Assembly (NCBI RefSeq): GCF_016808095.1
Contig: NC_068974.1
Coordinates: 25,156,825 to 25,220,824 of the forward strand
Direction of reading: 5' to 3'
Source of the DNA: Vigna angularis
Lineage: Eukaryota > Streptophyta > Magnoliopsida > Fabales > Fabaceae
DNA length: 64,000 nucleotides
The position numbers were made by a program, and so were the translations under genes. This document shows positions 34,154-45,799 of the stretch, piece by piece (positions within the stretch are counted from its first letter, which is position 1; every line of letters begins with the position of its first letter). Under the pieces are notes generated by a model. It ran no database searches, had not been told where the DNA came from, and saw only the letters and a list, made by a program, of their open reading frames with translations.

Positions 34154-35366
34154 TGATAACGGTTGAAAAACCGTTATTTTTATACTTAATTTCGATAATC
34201 AATCAACCCTTTTTGACTTAGAAACTTGCTTTAACTGATGTTTTTACTTTAGTTTTGTGAATAAGAGAGTTGAAGGTGAATTTAATGGTTTTATGCTAGA
34301 TTCCTTTGATTTTGTAGGTTATTGGAATGATTTGAAAGAAGAGTTAAAGTACCGAATGGTTAGAATGCAGAAAAGTCAACCAGAAATCAGAAAAGTCAAT
34401 CAGAAGAGTTAAATTGAACACCCGCACTTACCGCTAAGCGGTAAATACCGCTGAGCGCCATTCTTATGGGCCTTGGGCCACTTTTCTGTAACTTTTAGAA
34501 TATTATATAAGGTCATGGTCGACCTAGGGTTAATATCTTTGGCTGGGACGAAGCAGAAACATACTCTTTCACCCCTTGGAGGAGTATTTTGGATGCTAAG
34601 GCTCCTTTCTCACTTTCTAGGGTTCTATCTTTTCACTCTTTCATTGTATTTCATCTAGTTTCACCATGAATATGGTGAACTAAACTTTTATTATTGTTGG
34701 GGGAATCAATGTAGTCCTTTTGAAACTCTCATGTATGGAATTTGTTCTACAAAATCTTCTTTAGGATGCATGCTTTCTTTCGTTAATTGTTAGGGTTTTT
34801 CCTCTTTGCTCAAAGCATGCATTGTTTAACTCATTCGATGTCATGATCATTGATTTTGTCGATATGGACACATACGGGGAAATCTAGATCTGGGGAATAT
34901 CTCCTAATAGTAGTATAAACCTAGACATAGGAGTATGATGGTTGGTTGCCTTTAAGCTTCTGTTCACTATAATGCATGATTAATTGCTGGGGAGACAAGA
35001 CATTATAAACTAGTGATTATGTATCGGGTTTAAGGTAATTTAGAAAGTGTCATTAACAATTAATGAAGAAAGATGAATTCCTGAATACATGAGAGTAGAT
35101 AAGGATGAAACTGATAAACCCCAACAACATAATCATCCATATATTTCAATTCACGTGTTTTGTTTCTTCTTACCATTGATCAATCCATGCATACATATTT
35201 ACTTTTGAGTATTTGCATCTAAATCTTAATCAATCGGTTTTACAAGTCTTAGGTAATCAACAAACCACAAACCTATCTAGGTCGTCAATCCTTTGGGAGA
35301 ACGATACTTGGTCTTACCAGGTTTATTACTTGATACAATTCGGTTACACTTGCCGAGGGTTTAACA
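34154..35366 (+). repeat. 5' LTR of element D
   Basis: TGATAACGG...TTTAACA, 1213 bp. CCGCTAAGCGG/CCGCTGAGCG motifs at 34430-34460. Confidence 0.85.
34504..34510 (+). promoter_or_regulatory. LTR TATA box (element D)
   Basis: TATATAA about 350 bp inside the LTR. The same box is seen in the sense direction in A (4205-4199) and B. Likely the retroelement promoter; activity unknown. Confidence 0.5.
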
Positions 35367-35412
35367 AGTTTTTGACTCCGTTTTTGGGGATTAAAGATTT
35401 GTTCATCATGTT

Positions 35413-35430
35413 TTTGGCACCGCTGTCGTG
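35413..35430 (+). promoter_or_regulatory. Degraded, displaced primer-binding site (element D)
   Basis: TGGCACCGCTGTCGTGGA, several changes from the perfect PBS of A. It lies 46 bp from the LTR edge instead of 6, because a partly duplicated segment (AGTTTTTGACTCCG...) intervenes. Confidence 0.6.
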
Positions 35431-35695
35431 GACTCGTGGTTTAACTAGTCTATTTGTGTTATTATTGATTAACTTTGACTTGATTTTTATCTTTTAATCT
35501 TTTTATTTATCTTTTTATCTTTTTGTTTACTTTTATCTTTTATTTTGATATATTTTGTTATCTTTTTAGTTTATCTTTTCTATCTTTCTATCTTCTTGAT
35601 TTCTATCTTTCTATCTTTTCATCTTTTCATATTTTCATTTTTTATCTTTTCATCATTTTTATCCTTTTGTGCTAACAAATGTTTTCTAGGGTTTT

Positions 35696-36575
35696 GTGCC
35701 TAATGCTTGCAGGATGCAATTCGGACAAGAATTTAACTATATGGGCACTCAATTCTTCCAAGGTAATCTCAACCACTGGTGGGAACCTCACTCAAGCATG
35801 GATCAAAGTCAATTTTGGCAAGCTGCCGGACAATTTGAGAACCAACCACAACAACAATGGCAGCAACAAAGCTCTCTATCAAAGCTGGATGACTTCTTTC
35901 AACAATTTATGCAAGAGTCCATCTCCACTCAGAAAAGCATTGAAGAATCATGTAAAAAGATGGAGATGCATTTTGGTTACATAATTGAGAGATTGAAAGA
36001 TGTTGAGGTTAATACTGAAGTTAACCCTAGGAAGGAAAGTCAAGCCATTGTCAATGAAAGTGACAAGATTTTTTATGAGGAAGAGATAGAGGGAGATGAG
36101 GAAAAGATAGAGGAAAAAGAAACCGAAAGGTTGAGTGAGAAAGATAAAGATGAAGAGAAAGAAAAAGAAGTGGTTGAGAGACAAGAAAAACAGAGAAAGT
36201 GTGTGAAAATAAAGAAGTTGAGTGGAAAAAGAGAAGGGAAGAAAAAAATAAGAGAAAAGAAAAAGAGTAAATTGAGGGAGAAGAAAAGTAAGAAAAAGAG
36301 GACGAGAGAAAAAAAAGAAAGAATCATATCAAAAACCTCTTCCTCATCTAAAGAAGTATCATAGGAAGGAAAAGGAATTTGAGCGCTTCATGGAAATCTT
36401 AAAGAAATTGGAGATTATAGTTCCTATGATTGAGACATTGCAACAGGTTCCTGGTTTGATCAAATTTCTGAAGAAGTTCAGTAGAAAGAAGAAAAAAAGA
36501 AGATGGAACTTGAACTTTATTTGGTCAAGCTAGTGACGTTAAAAGAGCGCTTGTTGAGAGGCAACCCAGTGATTT
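35696..36575 (+). pseudogene. Element D gag C-terminal remnant
   Basis: MQFGQEFNYMGTQFFQGN, SMDQSQFWQAAGQFENQ, a coiled stretch and a K/E-rich region, open for 222 residues. A frameshift in an A-run near 36310 moves the conserved tail (FERFMEILKKLEIIVPM) out of frame. Upstream 35490-35680 is the (ATCTTTTT)n leader. No capsid domain. Confidence 0.65.
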
Positions 36576-36653
36576 AAGAACTTTTAATTTTTGGTTTGGT
36601 GATGTAATTTTGAACTGTCTGTATTTTTTTTTGGTTATAAGTTTGTTACAGGG

Positions 36654-36765
36654 TTTACATCTACTGATGGATGTTAAGTGGAAGAGTATCTACTAAAGGA
36701 TACTATGTTTGTATACACCTACTTATGGGTGTTGGTAAGAAAGATTTGCATCTACTGAAGGGTGC
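36654..36765 (+). repeat. Array of four hairpins, element D
   Basis: In sense orientation: ACATC-TACTGATG-GATGT (36657-36674), AGTATC-TACTAAAG-GATACT (36685-36704), ACACC-TACTTATG-GGTGT (36715-36732), GCATC-TACTGAAG-GGTGC (36748-36765, one T-G). The loop starts TACT in every unit. Confidence 0.8.
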
Positions 36766-37527
36766 TGGAGGATTTTGGGTCAAGCTCGTGACGTTAAACA
36801 AGCGCTACCTGGGAGGCAACCCAGTTGATTGAATTTAAAATCTCCCCCTCAACGAAAGAATGCAATTCAAATATTATAAAATTGTTGAGTACCAGATGCA
36901 ATTTAAATATTATAAGAAGAAAAAATTAATTGTTCTAGAGCATAGATAAATAATAAGTTATCAAACAAACTCATATATCTCCCCTTCAAATAGGTACCAG
37001 TTATCACATAAGATGTCAATCAAAAATTTCTTCCTTTTTTATCATAATAAAAAATCACCTAATCTTTATGCTCTCCCAAAATTAGTTAAATAGAAAAGAA
37101 TTTAGATCCTTTTAATTCATGAAAAATTACTCCCCTAAAAGTAATATTCCCCTTAAAATCAAAAACAGATTCCCAAACAAAATTAAAAAAAAGTTGTTTT
37201 TTTATGATTTAACTTAAGATAACCGATTATCACTTTAAATAATCGATTATTTACAAGCCCAATTTTCAAAATTCATATTTTGAGACCGAGATAATCGATT
37301 ATTACCCTGGGTAGTCGATTATTTACGTTAATTCCTGAGAAACGCAAATTTAGGCCAAATTTTCAACCTAAGACACATCTAACATTCATAAATTATTTTC
37401 AAAGCTCTTAAAAATTACCAGGATACCATAGAGCTTTCTTTTTCTTTTGAGAATTCAATTTGCAAAACAAAAAAGTAGAGTTTTGGTCCCCATAATCTCA
37501 TTTGGGTCCTTTGAGGTTAGAGGCAAA

Positions 37528-38799
37528 TTACTTTATAATAGAAATCCAATTATATTTTCCATTTGAAACATCAAAATGTTTGATTCTACATTTGTTAGAA
37601 GTGGGCCCTTTTTTCATACAGTAAAAACATGTGACAACACATGTGTTCCTAAAATAAGTTGTTCCTTTTTCAACCCAAATCCTTTGGGTTCTTTTAAATT
37701 GATTGTTCTTTTTATGCACACTTTTGTTTTTATAAACCTTTTTAACAAATATTCCTATTTCAACATTATTATTTGTGGTTGCCACTTCAAGAAGATTTTC
37801 TAGAATGTCAATATTAAGAATGTGACTCTTACATGAAAGACATTCAACAGGATGCTCAACAATTGAAGACTCTTTCATTTATAAATTACAGATTTTATTT
37901 CTTAAAATAACTTCCTCATCTAATGCCTTGTCATATTTAATTTTCAAATCCTTAAACTCAAATTTCAAATTTTTATGAGCATCATTCAATTTCTCAAATT
38001 CATCAAGTAATTCAAGAAAAGCCTTTTGTACATCAAATTCACTAGTGTCAAGGCTAGATCAACTTACTTGGCTTGTAGTGTCATCAATATTAGCTGTCAA
38101 ACACAAGTTTACTTCTTCAACAGAATCACTTGAGCTACTTGAGTCATTATCATTCCAAGCAATGTAGACCTTCTTCTTTTTGTGACTTTTCTTTTCCTTT
38201 CTTTCTTCATTTCTCTTGTTGTTTGAACAATCGGCTTTTATATGGCCTCTTTCGCCACATCTATAACATTTGAAGCTTAATGAGAAGCGTTGATTGTCCT
38301 TCTTTTTCTTCAAGTGTTGGCTTCCGAATGATTCATCGTTAGCCATTAAGCATAGATTTTCTTGCTCATTTGAGTCGTTTGAGCTTGAGGAGTTTGATGT
38401 AGAGCTTGAATCAAACAATGTCAACTTATCCACATTTGTGACTTCATCATGAGTGACTCTTAAAAATTCCCACATTTCCTGAGCACTTTCATAAACAGAA
38501 ACTTTGAAAAAATCATCAAGGGTTAGTGCAGATAAAATTATATTTCTAGCCTTAACATCATATTGTGCCATTTTGTTTTCATCCATAGTCCATTGTAAAA
38601 CTAATTTTTCTACTTGCATATCATTTATAGTAATAATGGGAACAATTGGTCCATTTAAAACAGCTTCCCAAATGCCCTTGTCAATAGACTCCAAAACAAT
38701 TTGCATTCTTATTTTCCAAAAAGCATAATTTTCCCCCATAAACAAAGGAGGTCTATCAATAGAAGCACTTTCTGCAAAAACTTGGTTATGACTGCCCAT
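37528..38799 (-). pseudogene. Element E copia gag
   Basis: N-terminal GAG segment (DRPPLFMGENYAFWKIRMQ, GIWEAVLNGP, MWEFLRVTHDE), then an internal deletion that removes the central helices, an S-rich stretch and a CCHC zinc knuckle CYRCGERGHIKADC. The frame stops at 38059 (TSQVS) but related sequence continues to a second frame (37878-37528) with a coiled linker and a degenerate second knuckle (CFYCMKKGPTSNKC). Nucleocapsid-like RNA binding is the family role. Non-functional here. Confidence 0.8.
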
Positions 38800-38830
38800 T
38801 TTCGAAAATTTGAAAAACTATCAAAGCAAG

Positions 38831-38841
38831 CTCTGATACCA
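38831..38841 (-). promoter_or_regulatory. Primer-binding site of element E
   Basis: Minus strand TGGTATCAGAG(C), the initiator-Met tRNA PBS typical of plant copia elements, two bases from the LTR edge. Confidence 0.85.
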
Positions 38842-38843
38842 AT

Positions 38844-39962
38844 TGTTGGAACAATCGGTTCCGATTTTGCGCAGCAGAGTTAAAAGGAATTTGATTATTA
38901 AGAGCGGAAAAACATGTTTGGTCAATAAAATGGTTCCTTTAATTTTCTTGTAAAACTTTTATCGAACAATTGATGTGCTAAAAGTTTAAAGGGTAGGGAA
39001 GAGAAAAATCACACAAATGATTTTTATCCCGGTTCAAATGAACAGATTCTACGTCTAGTTGTTAATCACTATAAAGAGCGATTAACTGTTTCACTAAAAT
39101 CAGTTTAACAATTACAATAAGATGAATAGAAATTAAGAACAACAAAAACTTTTTGTTTGACAAACGAGCGGAAGAACCTTCCTTCAACAAACAAACTGGA
39201 AGAGACAACTCTAACAACTTGAAGAGAATCGCTCTGACCTTTGACACACAAAGCGCGAGCTTCTCCTTTTCACAAGACTTGACAAGAGTAAACACTATCA
39301 GTTGACAACTTCATCAGACAAATTGTATTCTCAAATGGCATAGATCCCTTTTCACTCATAGAGAGTTTCCCTTAGGCACAAAGCTCTAATACTCTCAAAT
39401 GAAAAGTTACTTTGTAAGAGCTATGAAGTCCTCTATTTATAAACCTAGGTTCGTGCATGGTAAGAAACTAAAAAGACATCTCCCAACTGTTAGTGATAAT
39501 TGATTACCATAAGTGATAATTAATTATTTGTGTCCGTTATGGGGTTTTCAAAAAGTGATAATCGATTAACCTTAGAAATAATCGATTATTTGCGTGACCT
39601 GGACAAAATTAAATCAAACAATGATAATCGATTATCCTGATAAGTAATCAATTATTTGCGCGAGTAACTCTTTTCCAAATAGGCTCGTGATAATCGATTA
39701 TGATACCAAATAATCGGTTATTTGTGCAAAAACTCTCTAAACAGGAAAACGTCTAATTGTTCTTACATCAACAAAGTAATTCCTATACAATTAATTCTAC
39801 AAAATGCATTTAAATAAATACAACAAAAGTCTTCATGTTCTTCATCTTGTAGCATCATCAAAACCATAATATCTTCAAGACACCAATGCTCCTCATTGGT
39901 AACACTCAAGGATGGCTTACAAAGGATATATCAAAATCACTTGAGTATCATCTTTGGTAACA
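38844..39962 (-). repeat. 5' LTR of element E
   Basis: 1119 bp, minus strand TGTTACCAAAG...GTTCCAACA. Contains repeated AGTGATAATCGATTA / AATAATCGATTATTTG words at 39480-39725. Confidence 0.8.
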
Positions 39963-41085
39963 GTTGTTGTAATATCTAAAATTCATGCATAATTTTTAAT
40001 TTGTGATTGTGTATTGATGTATGCATATGATCTTTGCTTGTCTACATTGTAATATTGGTTAAAAAGTGTTTTCACGACTTTTAACTGATTGAATTGGTAA
40101 TGTAATCGATTAAACTAGTTCCAATATTTTTCTGCTTTTAAAAGCCTGAAATTGTGTTTAAGCTTAATCGATTTCAAAACTAATTAAATTGATTAAAGTG
40201 TTATATTGGGCTTCTTCTTTTTTTAAAAAAAAAATCAAATGAGCCTAAGCCTAATCAATTAGGTCTTTTACAAAAATTGTTTCACATTTTCATGAGGCAC
40301 ATTGTCTCATTGCTTAGTCTTTAAACCCTATGATGGAAGCAGCTTCACTCTTCAAGAATGAGCAGCTTCTCAGACCAGAGGTGGCAGCGGAATTGGAAAA
40401 CGCAGATGCAGTTGGAGGTGCACGGAAGGTGTTTGATGAATTGTCTGGTGCGGTTTTGGAGTGTGTAGGCAGAGGTTCTAGCTCAGAAAGCCTTCCAAGA
40501 GGGAAGGAAGCTAGAGAATGAGTGTGCTAAAGTGGCACAGGACAGAGAACTTGAAGAAGTAGTGGCTGGAAACAATCCAACAACATTTCACTATATCAAT
40601 TCAAGTTGAGTTTACAAATGATGAAGCTCTCTTTTATAGGAGATGAGCTTGGAAGTGTGCAAGGAAAGCTACTGAATTATGCTAATTACATGTGTTGAAA
40701 ACTAATGACGTGAGTTGCATTTTTCACGTGGGAAGCATGGAGAATGTGCTACAAATGAAGATGGGTCACGGTGTGGCTTGTGTACCACGTGAAAAACAAG
40801 TAAAGTGGGCTTCAAAGTAAAGAAAAGCCATGACTGAATGTGTTGCACATGGAAAGTGTGGAAAACATGCTTCATGGCTGGTTGCAACATACATTCCTAC
40901 TTGCTTCCTTTGTTTCCTCTTTGATTGGCAACTTTCCTAGGAACCTTCCAACCTTATTAATGTCCTACAAAACAATGTAAATGAATTAGTTAAAGAGAAT
41001 CTATCTAAGACTTAGATAAGGAAATAACTTTAGCAATCTTTACTCTACTTCCCTTTCTTTAGTCTTAGTTTTAGTTGATACTTCT
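39963..41085 (+). other. Uncharacterised interior of element C
   Basis: AT-rich to 40300, then a 63-residue frame (40330-40521, EAASLFKNEQLLRPE...) that I do not recognise and do not call a gene. The remainder looks like decayed retroelement sequence. Confidence 0.4.
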
Positions 41086-42267
41086 TTGGATGGGAAGTCC
41101 CTAAAGGGTTTGTCATCACCCTATCTGAGTAAGAGTATATCTGTGAATCCTAATTCTATGATGGCTTCTTCATCTTCATGTCGGGGAAAACGTTCTGCAT
41201 CGATTGAAAGAGAAGCTAATTCTACTGGGTGGCTTAATGTTGAAGAGAAGCGAAGTGACTTTGTATGTTTTTGTGGTTTCAAAGAAGTGATCAAGCCCAA
41301 ATCTTTGAGTATACTATTTTTCCGAAATGAAGGATCTATCTTCCAAGAGTGGCTGATTTATTCTGGTCTGGCTAAATTTGTTGAAGTCGAAGGAGACTAC
41401 TATCCTGACTTGGTCAAAGTCTTTTATGCAAACTTAAGGGTTGAAGGCAACCACATTCTCACTCGAGTAAAAGGTGTGGATATCTGCATTGATGAAGCTG
41501 TTTGGAAAACAGTTGTAGGGTTTCATCCTTAGGGGATTAAGTCCCATTTAGGCATGAGTGGTATTAACAAGATTGCCATCTACAAAGAGTACTTGAGGTT
41601 TCATGAAGAACCAAGAGACCTCACTCTCTTAAGGGTTGATGGTCTGAAAAAGAATGAACGACTATGTGCATTTATCATACCCTGGATTTTGCTATGGAGG
41701 GGTAGAAATCATGCACAACTCACTATTGAGGATATGTATCTATTACATGCTTTACGGGCCAAAGTTCCGACAAATTGGATATTTGTAGTGGGTGATCACA
41801 TGACCAATATCACCAGACACCAAGTATACCATCTTCCATATGTTGTCTTCATCAGCAGAATTCTAAGGCATGATGGAGTTGATGTGTCTAAAGAAGTTAC
41901 CATGGGCTGCTCAAGGAAGAATTTGATCAAGAAACTGGGTTTACATCATATGGGTCTTATAAAAGATGAAAAAGGTTGGTCATTCAAAGACGAACACATT
42001 CCTAAAGTAGAAGAGGTTGAGCCTATTGGTGTTGATAAGTCCAAGTACTGCTTCAAGCCTTAATCAGAATTTGAAAAGTTTGTGGTTGATCAATTCAAGA
42101 AAAAATATGACAAACTGTCCAAGCTACAAAAGTCATTGTCCGGTCTACACATGAAATTGGACTATGCATTAAGAACTAATACTTTGGGCAGAACATCTGA
42201 GAATTTCACTGAAGATGAAGAAATCAAAACAAATGAAGATTGTATAGAATTATCTAACTCAGAATAG
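41086..42267 (+). pseudogene. Env-position ORF of copia element C (PF20167-related), two stops
   Basis: One frame, about 394 codons, with in-frame TAG (41530-41532) and TAA (42061-42063) and no frameshift. Motifs: VKVFYANLRVEGNHILTRVK, LCAFIIPWILLWRGRNHAQL, EDMYLLHALRAKVPTNWIF, a hydrophobic HLPYVVFISRIL, and a C-terminal coiled region (FKKKYDKLSKLQKSLSGLHM). The FYANL...RVKG pattern resembles the plant transposon domain of ORF2 in A/B/F, so this looks like a copia version of the same accessory ORF. ATG at 41158 (MMASSSSCRGKR) is an alternative start. Function unknown. Confidence 0.6.
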
Positions 42268-43327
42268 GAGTTCAGAGTCTTAGTAATTTTTTGTCATGAC
42301 TGTTTTGAATATCTTTTATGTCCAATTCTCTTTATAGAATTGGCTGTTAAGCCATTTATATTTTGAATTCTACTTGTACTCATTTTGGTTTATATCAATG
42401 AATGAAATGAACTAAGTTTGAATTATATCAAATTGGTTGATGTATTGATTGTGATTGATTATACATGTTGTATGTATGAAAACTGTGCCATTCTTCGCCA
42501 TACTTATCTTTTTGCATAATCATACTTGATTTGATGATTATGTTTTTTCACATTTACACTTAAATTGTACTAACACTCAACAAAGATTGAAAAAAATGTT
42601 ATTTGCAGGTCTGTGACTATATAAAAAGTGTCTACATGTATTAGCATTGTTTTGAAATGAGATATGAGTTGTTGTGCAAAATTTAATCGACTGCAAATGC
42701 ACTGAAATCGATTAAACTTCGTGAATGTGGTTTGAACATTTCTTACTGTTAAATCATTTACTTTCAACCACTCATTTTGATGATACATGTGGTCATACAT
42801 TCTGATACTTATTATTTTAAATCCGCTTTGAATCAACATGTGTATTCTTAAATGTTGCACAAACATAAATACATTGGCATTCAAGCACTAACTGTTTTAC
42901 TCTGATATATGCTTGATCATATCTGATACATGTTTGATTACATCTGATATATGCTTAAAACTGTATCGGTAATTTGTAGTTTGATTGATTAAATCTATTA
43001 TTGTCAATTGTTCTACAAATTGATAGGGGGAGAAATTGAAACAATTTGAACTGTTGATTATTGATAGGGGGAACATCATTTTATTTCATACATATACATT
43101 CTGATGTATCTCTGCATGATTTATTGTCTCTTGCATCAAATTGTTTGTTAATGATGATTGAATTAACAGGAGAGATTGTTGACATTATGAATGCTGGATT
43201 GATAGATGAAACATCTGGAACTATGTGTCTGAATATAACTGTTTGAAAACAATTTCTGGTTGTGCATTGTACATCATGGTTGTTTTATACATCATGGTTG
43301 TGCATCATAAAAAAAGGGAGAGATTGT
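42268..43327 (+). other. Element C spacer with repeated LTR-start/polypurine motif
   Basis: No gene. The words TGATAGGGGGAG (43021) and TGATAGGGGGAA (43062) copy the LTR start at 43328. GGGAGAGATTG precedes the LTR as a likely polypurine tract. Confidence 0.55.
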
Positions 43328-44781
43328 TGATAGGGGGAGCAATATAAGTGCTAAACTCAATCCCTGATGTGTTTGGTTTTTGATGATGACAATGCATTGA
43401 TTGTAACAACACATATATGTTTTCATAACAATAACAAAAATGTGTATTTATGATTGATGCATAATTTGGTATGTAAATGTTTCTTTATGATTGATACATA
43501 TGATGATATATTGTTTGGTCTACATACTTTTATGATCAAAATTGGGTTTATATCTACCGTGTGCATACTGAATGTTTTTGTGTGATAAAACCACAAGCAC
43601 AAAGCAACTCTGTATGAAATAATCGATTATAGTGATGTTGTAATCAAATAAGCTCATCAAATAGCATATGTTTTAAACTGTGGCAGAAAAACAAGTTTTA
43701 ACCGATTACATTAAGTGTAAAATCGATTAAAACTCGTGTCTTTGCAGACATCTTTTTTAAAATGTGTAGTGATGTGTTTTGAAGTGAAAATGTTTTCAAA
43801 ATGCCTAATTGTTGTACTTAATCGATTACACATTTTATGTAATCAATTAAGTTTGTTATTCTTTGAAAACTGTTTGTTGATAAGCTTTAACTGTCTTAAC
43901 GGTCATATTTTCATATGTTTTGACTTATATGAAATAACTAATCGATTACATTATATGCTTAATATGTTAAATCTGTTTGAATGTTTTTCAGGTGTAACTC
44001 TATTACTAATGTAACCGATTACATTATTATAGTAATCAATTAGATTGTGTTTGTTATGAGAAAACTATAAATTGATGCATTGCACACTGCTCTATAGACT
44101 TTTGATCACTCTAAACTTTCATATTTGATATTTTGTGAATTGAGAAAAGAGATACATGTGTGCTGAGACGCTCCAAGAAATAAGATACGCAAAATTTGGT
44201 AATCTTGAAGGTTTCTTGAAGAACAAAATTGGGTTTTCACTGTTGATCAACTACTGCACTACTGAGGTGTACTATTGACTGATCAAATTTCGTTTTTAGC
44301 AATCTTGGATTGTGCTGTTCCCTGTGCGTGCGGCCTGGAAGAAGAACGTGATGTTCTTTGGACTTTGAGAGGTGTCTCAAAGGATGACTGCAGAAGAGGA
44401 TTGTTCTTGCTGTAGGGGTTTTGTTGTTGGCTATATTAGATTGGTGAGTTACAGAGGTGGTTACATTTGAGAGGTGGTCTTCATAAGGCCTTGTTGTAAA
44501 AACTCAAATCTTTATAGTGTAATTGGCTTTCCATCTCAGGTTGATTGAAAGGATACTAGATGTAGGCATTGAGGCCGAACTAATATAAACCCTATGTTTG
44601 TATTTTTTTTTTTTGCCTTATCTCTTTTACTTTCATTGCATGCGCTTTATTGCTTGGATTTCAAGATAGATTAAAGATCATTCTTAGCTTGCGAAAAGAT
44701 TGAAAAAGAAATTGTTTTTATTGATCACCAATTCACCCCCTACCCTATTGGTAAGAGAAACTAGCCATATTTTTTCTTACA
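43328..44781 (+). repeat. 3' LTR of element C
   Basis: 1454 bp, TGATAGGGGGAGC...TTTTCTTACA. Many AATCGATTA words between 43600 and 44040. Confidence 0.8.
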
Positions 44782-45208
44782 AATACATTAGAAGGCTTAG
44801 AGGTAAGGTAGAGAGTTATTAGAGAAAGAGTTTTAGAGAGATAATGTAGTTTTAGATAATGAAATTCGTTAATAGAAATTCAATTTATACGTTAAACTTT
44901 TAAATTAAAATAATTTAGTCACATTATTTAAAACAAGTTATCACCTCTAAGACACTATTTTCTAAGTTCTTAACATTGAAGAATTTTCTTTCTCACTAAA
45001 AACCTTCATTAAGTTTTAAGACCATGATAAATATTGGTATGTTCACTTGAATTCTTACTAAAATTTTGTATTAAATTGAGTATTAAAATGTTTTATATTT
45101 TTTAATTGAGTATATGTTGTTTAACTATTAATTAAATCACATGAGTAGTTGAGTTTAGAAGTTATTATAAGAGAAGATATTAGTGCACGCCTATGTAGTA
45201 AGTTTAAG
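44782..45208. other. Unassigned AT-rich sequence
   Basis: No gene or repeat recognised. AAG at 45206-45208 is the left TSD of the next element. Confidence 0.5.
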
Positions 45209-45294
45209 CACTAGTGCAGAACGGGCTATAGACGTCCGTTCTGTGAGCCTTTTGACGTCCGACCTCCAACGGACGTCTATGCGGGTGACGTCTA

Positions 45295-45445
45295 TGTACA
45301 CGTCCGTTGTGCCAGGCCGGACGTTTATATAAACGTCCGTTGTGTCAGGCCGGACGTCTATATAAATGTCCGATATGTCAGGCCGGACGTTTATATAAAC
45401 GTCCATTGTGTCAGGTCGGACGTTTATATAAACGTCCATTGTGTC
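45295..45445. repeat. ~33-bp palindromic units
   Basis: About four tandem units each containing GGACGTTTATATAAACGTCC or a close variant, a perfect 20-bp palindrome, separated by GTTGTGTCAGGCC. Probably CACTA subterminal repeats where the element's DNA-binding protein would act. Confidence 0.8.
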
Positions 45446-45799
45446 CGGCGCCTCGACCCTTGACGTCTACTTGAATGGCCTAAGAATGGCCTAAGAATGT
45501 AGCCCAAAAACAGTCAAAGGGCGGGAAATCGAGGAGGGAGCGACATAAAACGTAGCCCAAAAACAGTCAAAGAATCCGCCAAAGAACACGCAAGAGACTG
45601 CAAAAAAACGTACCGAAAACGATTTTTAATCGGTTCAAATCAAAGGTATTTCATCACAGAGCAATGTAATCAGATTGAAAGTTAATTTAAACGGTCCAAA
45701 AAAGAGAAAACGCACCTGGAAAATCAATGGAGCCGACAGCGTTCGCGGGGGGAAGACGAGCGTAACTGCCCGCGAGTTCGCGTTTACAATATTAATACT

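Larger units (their letters stand above)
34154..36840 (+). mobile_element. Ty3/gypsy non-autonomous element D (3' part deleted)
   Basis: Plus-strand member of the A/B/F family, inserted in element C's gag. Order: LTR (34154-35366), displaced PBS, pyrimidine-rich leader, gag tail, pol-end motif (36525-36575), hairpin array, second motif (36780-36830). It ends at the AGTTGATTGA sequence near 36840, where element E begins. ORF2 and the 3' LTR are missing. Confidence 0.85.
36841..39962 (-). mobile_element. Ty1/copia (SIRE-like) element E, pol and 3' LTR deleted
   Basis: Minus strand: 5' LTR (39962-38844), PBS (38841-38831), gag in pieces (38799-37528), an AT-rich remnant with ATAATCGATTA words, and a purine run GAGGGGGAGA (36850-36841) where the 3' LTR should begin but D sequence follows. 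Protease, integrase and RT are absent. Confidence 0.75.
32830..44781 (+). mobile_element. SIRE-like Ty1/copia element C, nested and pol-less
   Basis: Outer LTRs at 32830-33509 and 43328-44781 share TGATAGGGG starts and TTTTCTTACA ends. Inside: a gag fragment (33581-34153), inserted elements D and E, an uncharacterised stretch, and an ORF in the env-like position (41086-42267). No pol remains. By eye the LTRs are only ~88-90% identical, so it is old. No 5-bp target duplication is visible at the outer edges (AGTGT versus AATAC), so the two ends may come from recombination. Confidence 0.7.

Noticed and set aside
40330..40521. 63-residue frame in element C interior
   Set aside because: No family recognised, short, surrounded by stops.
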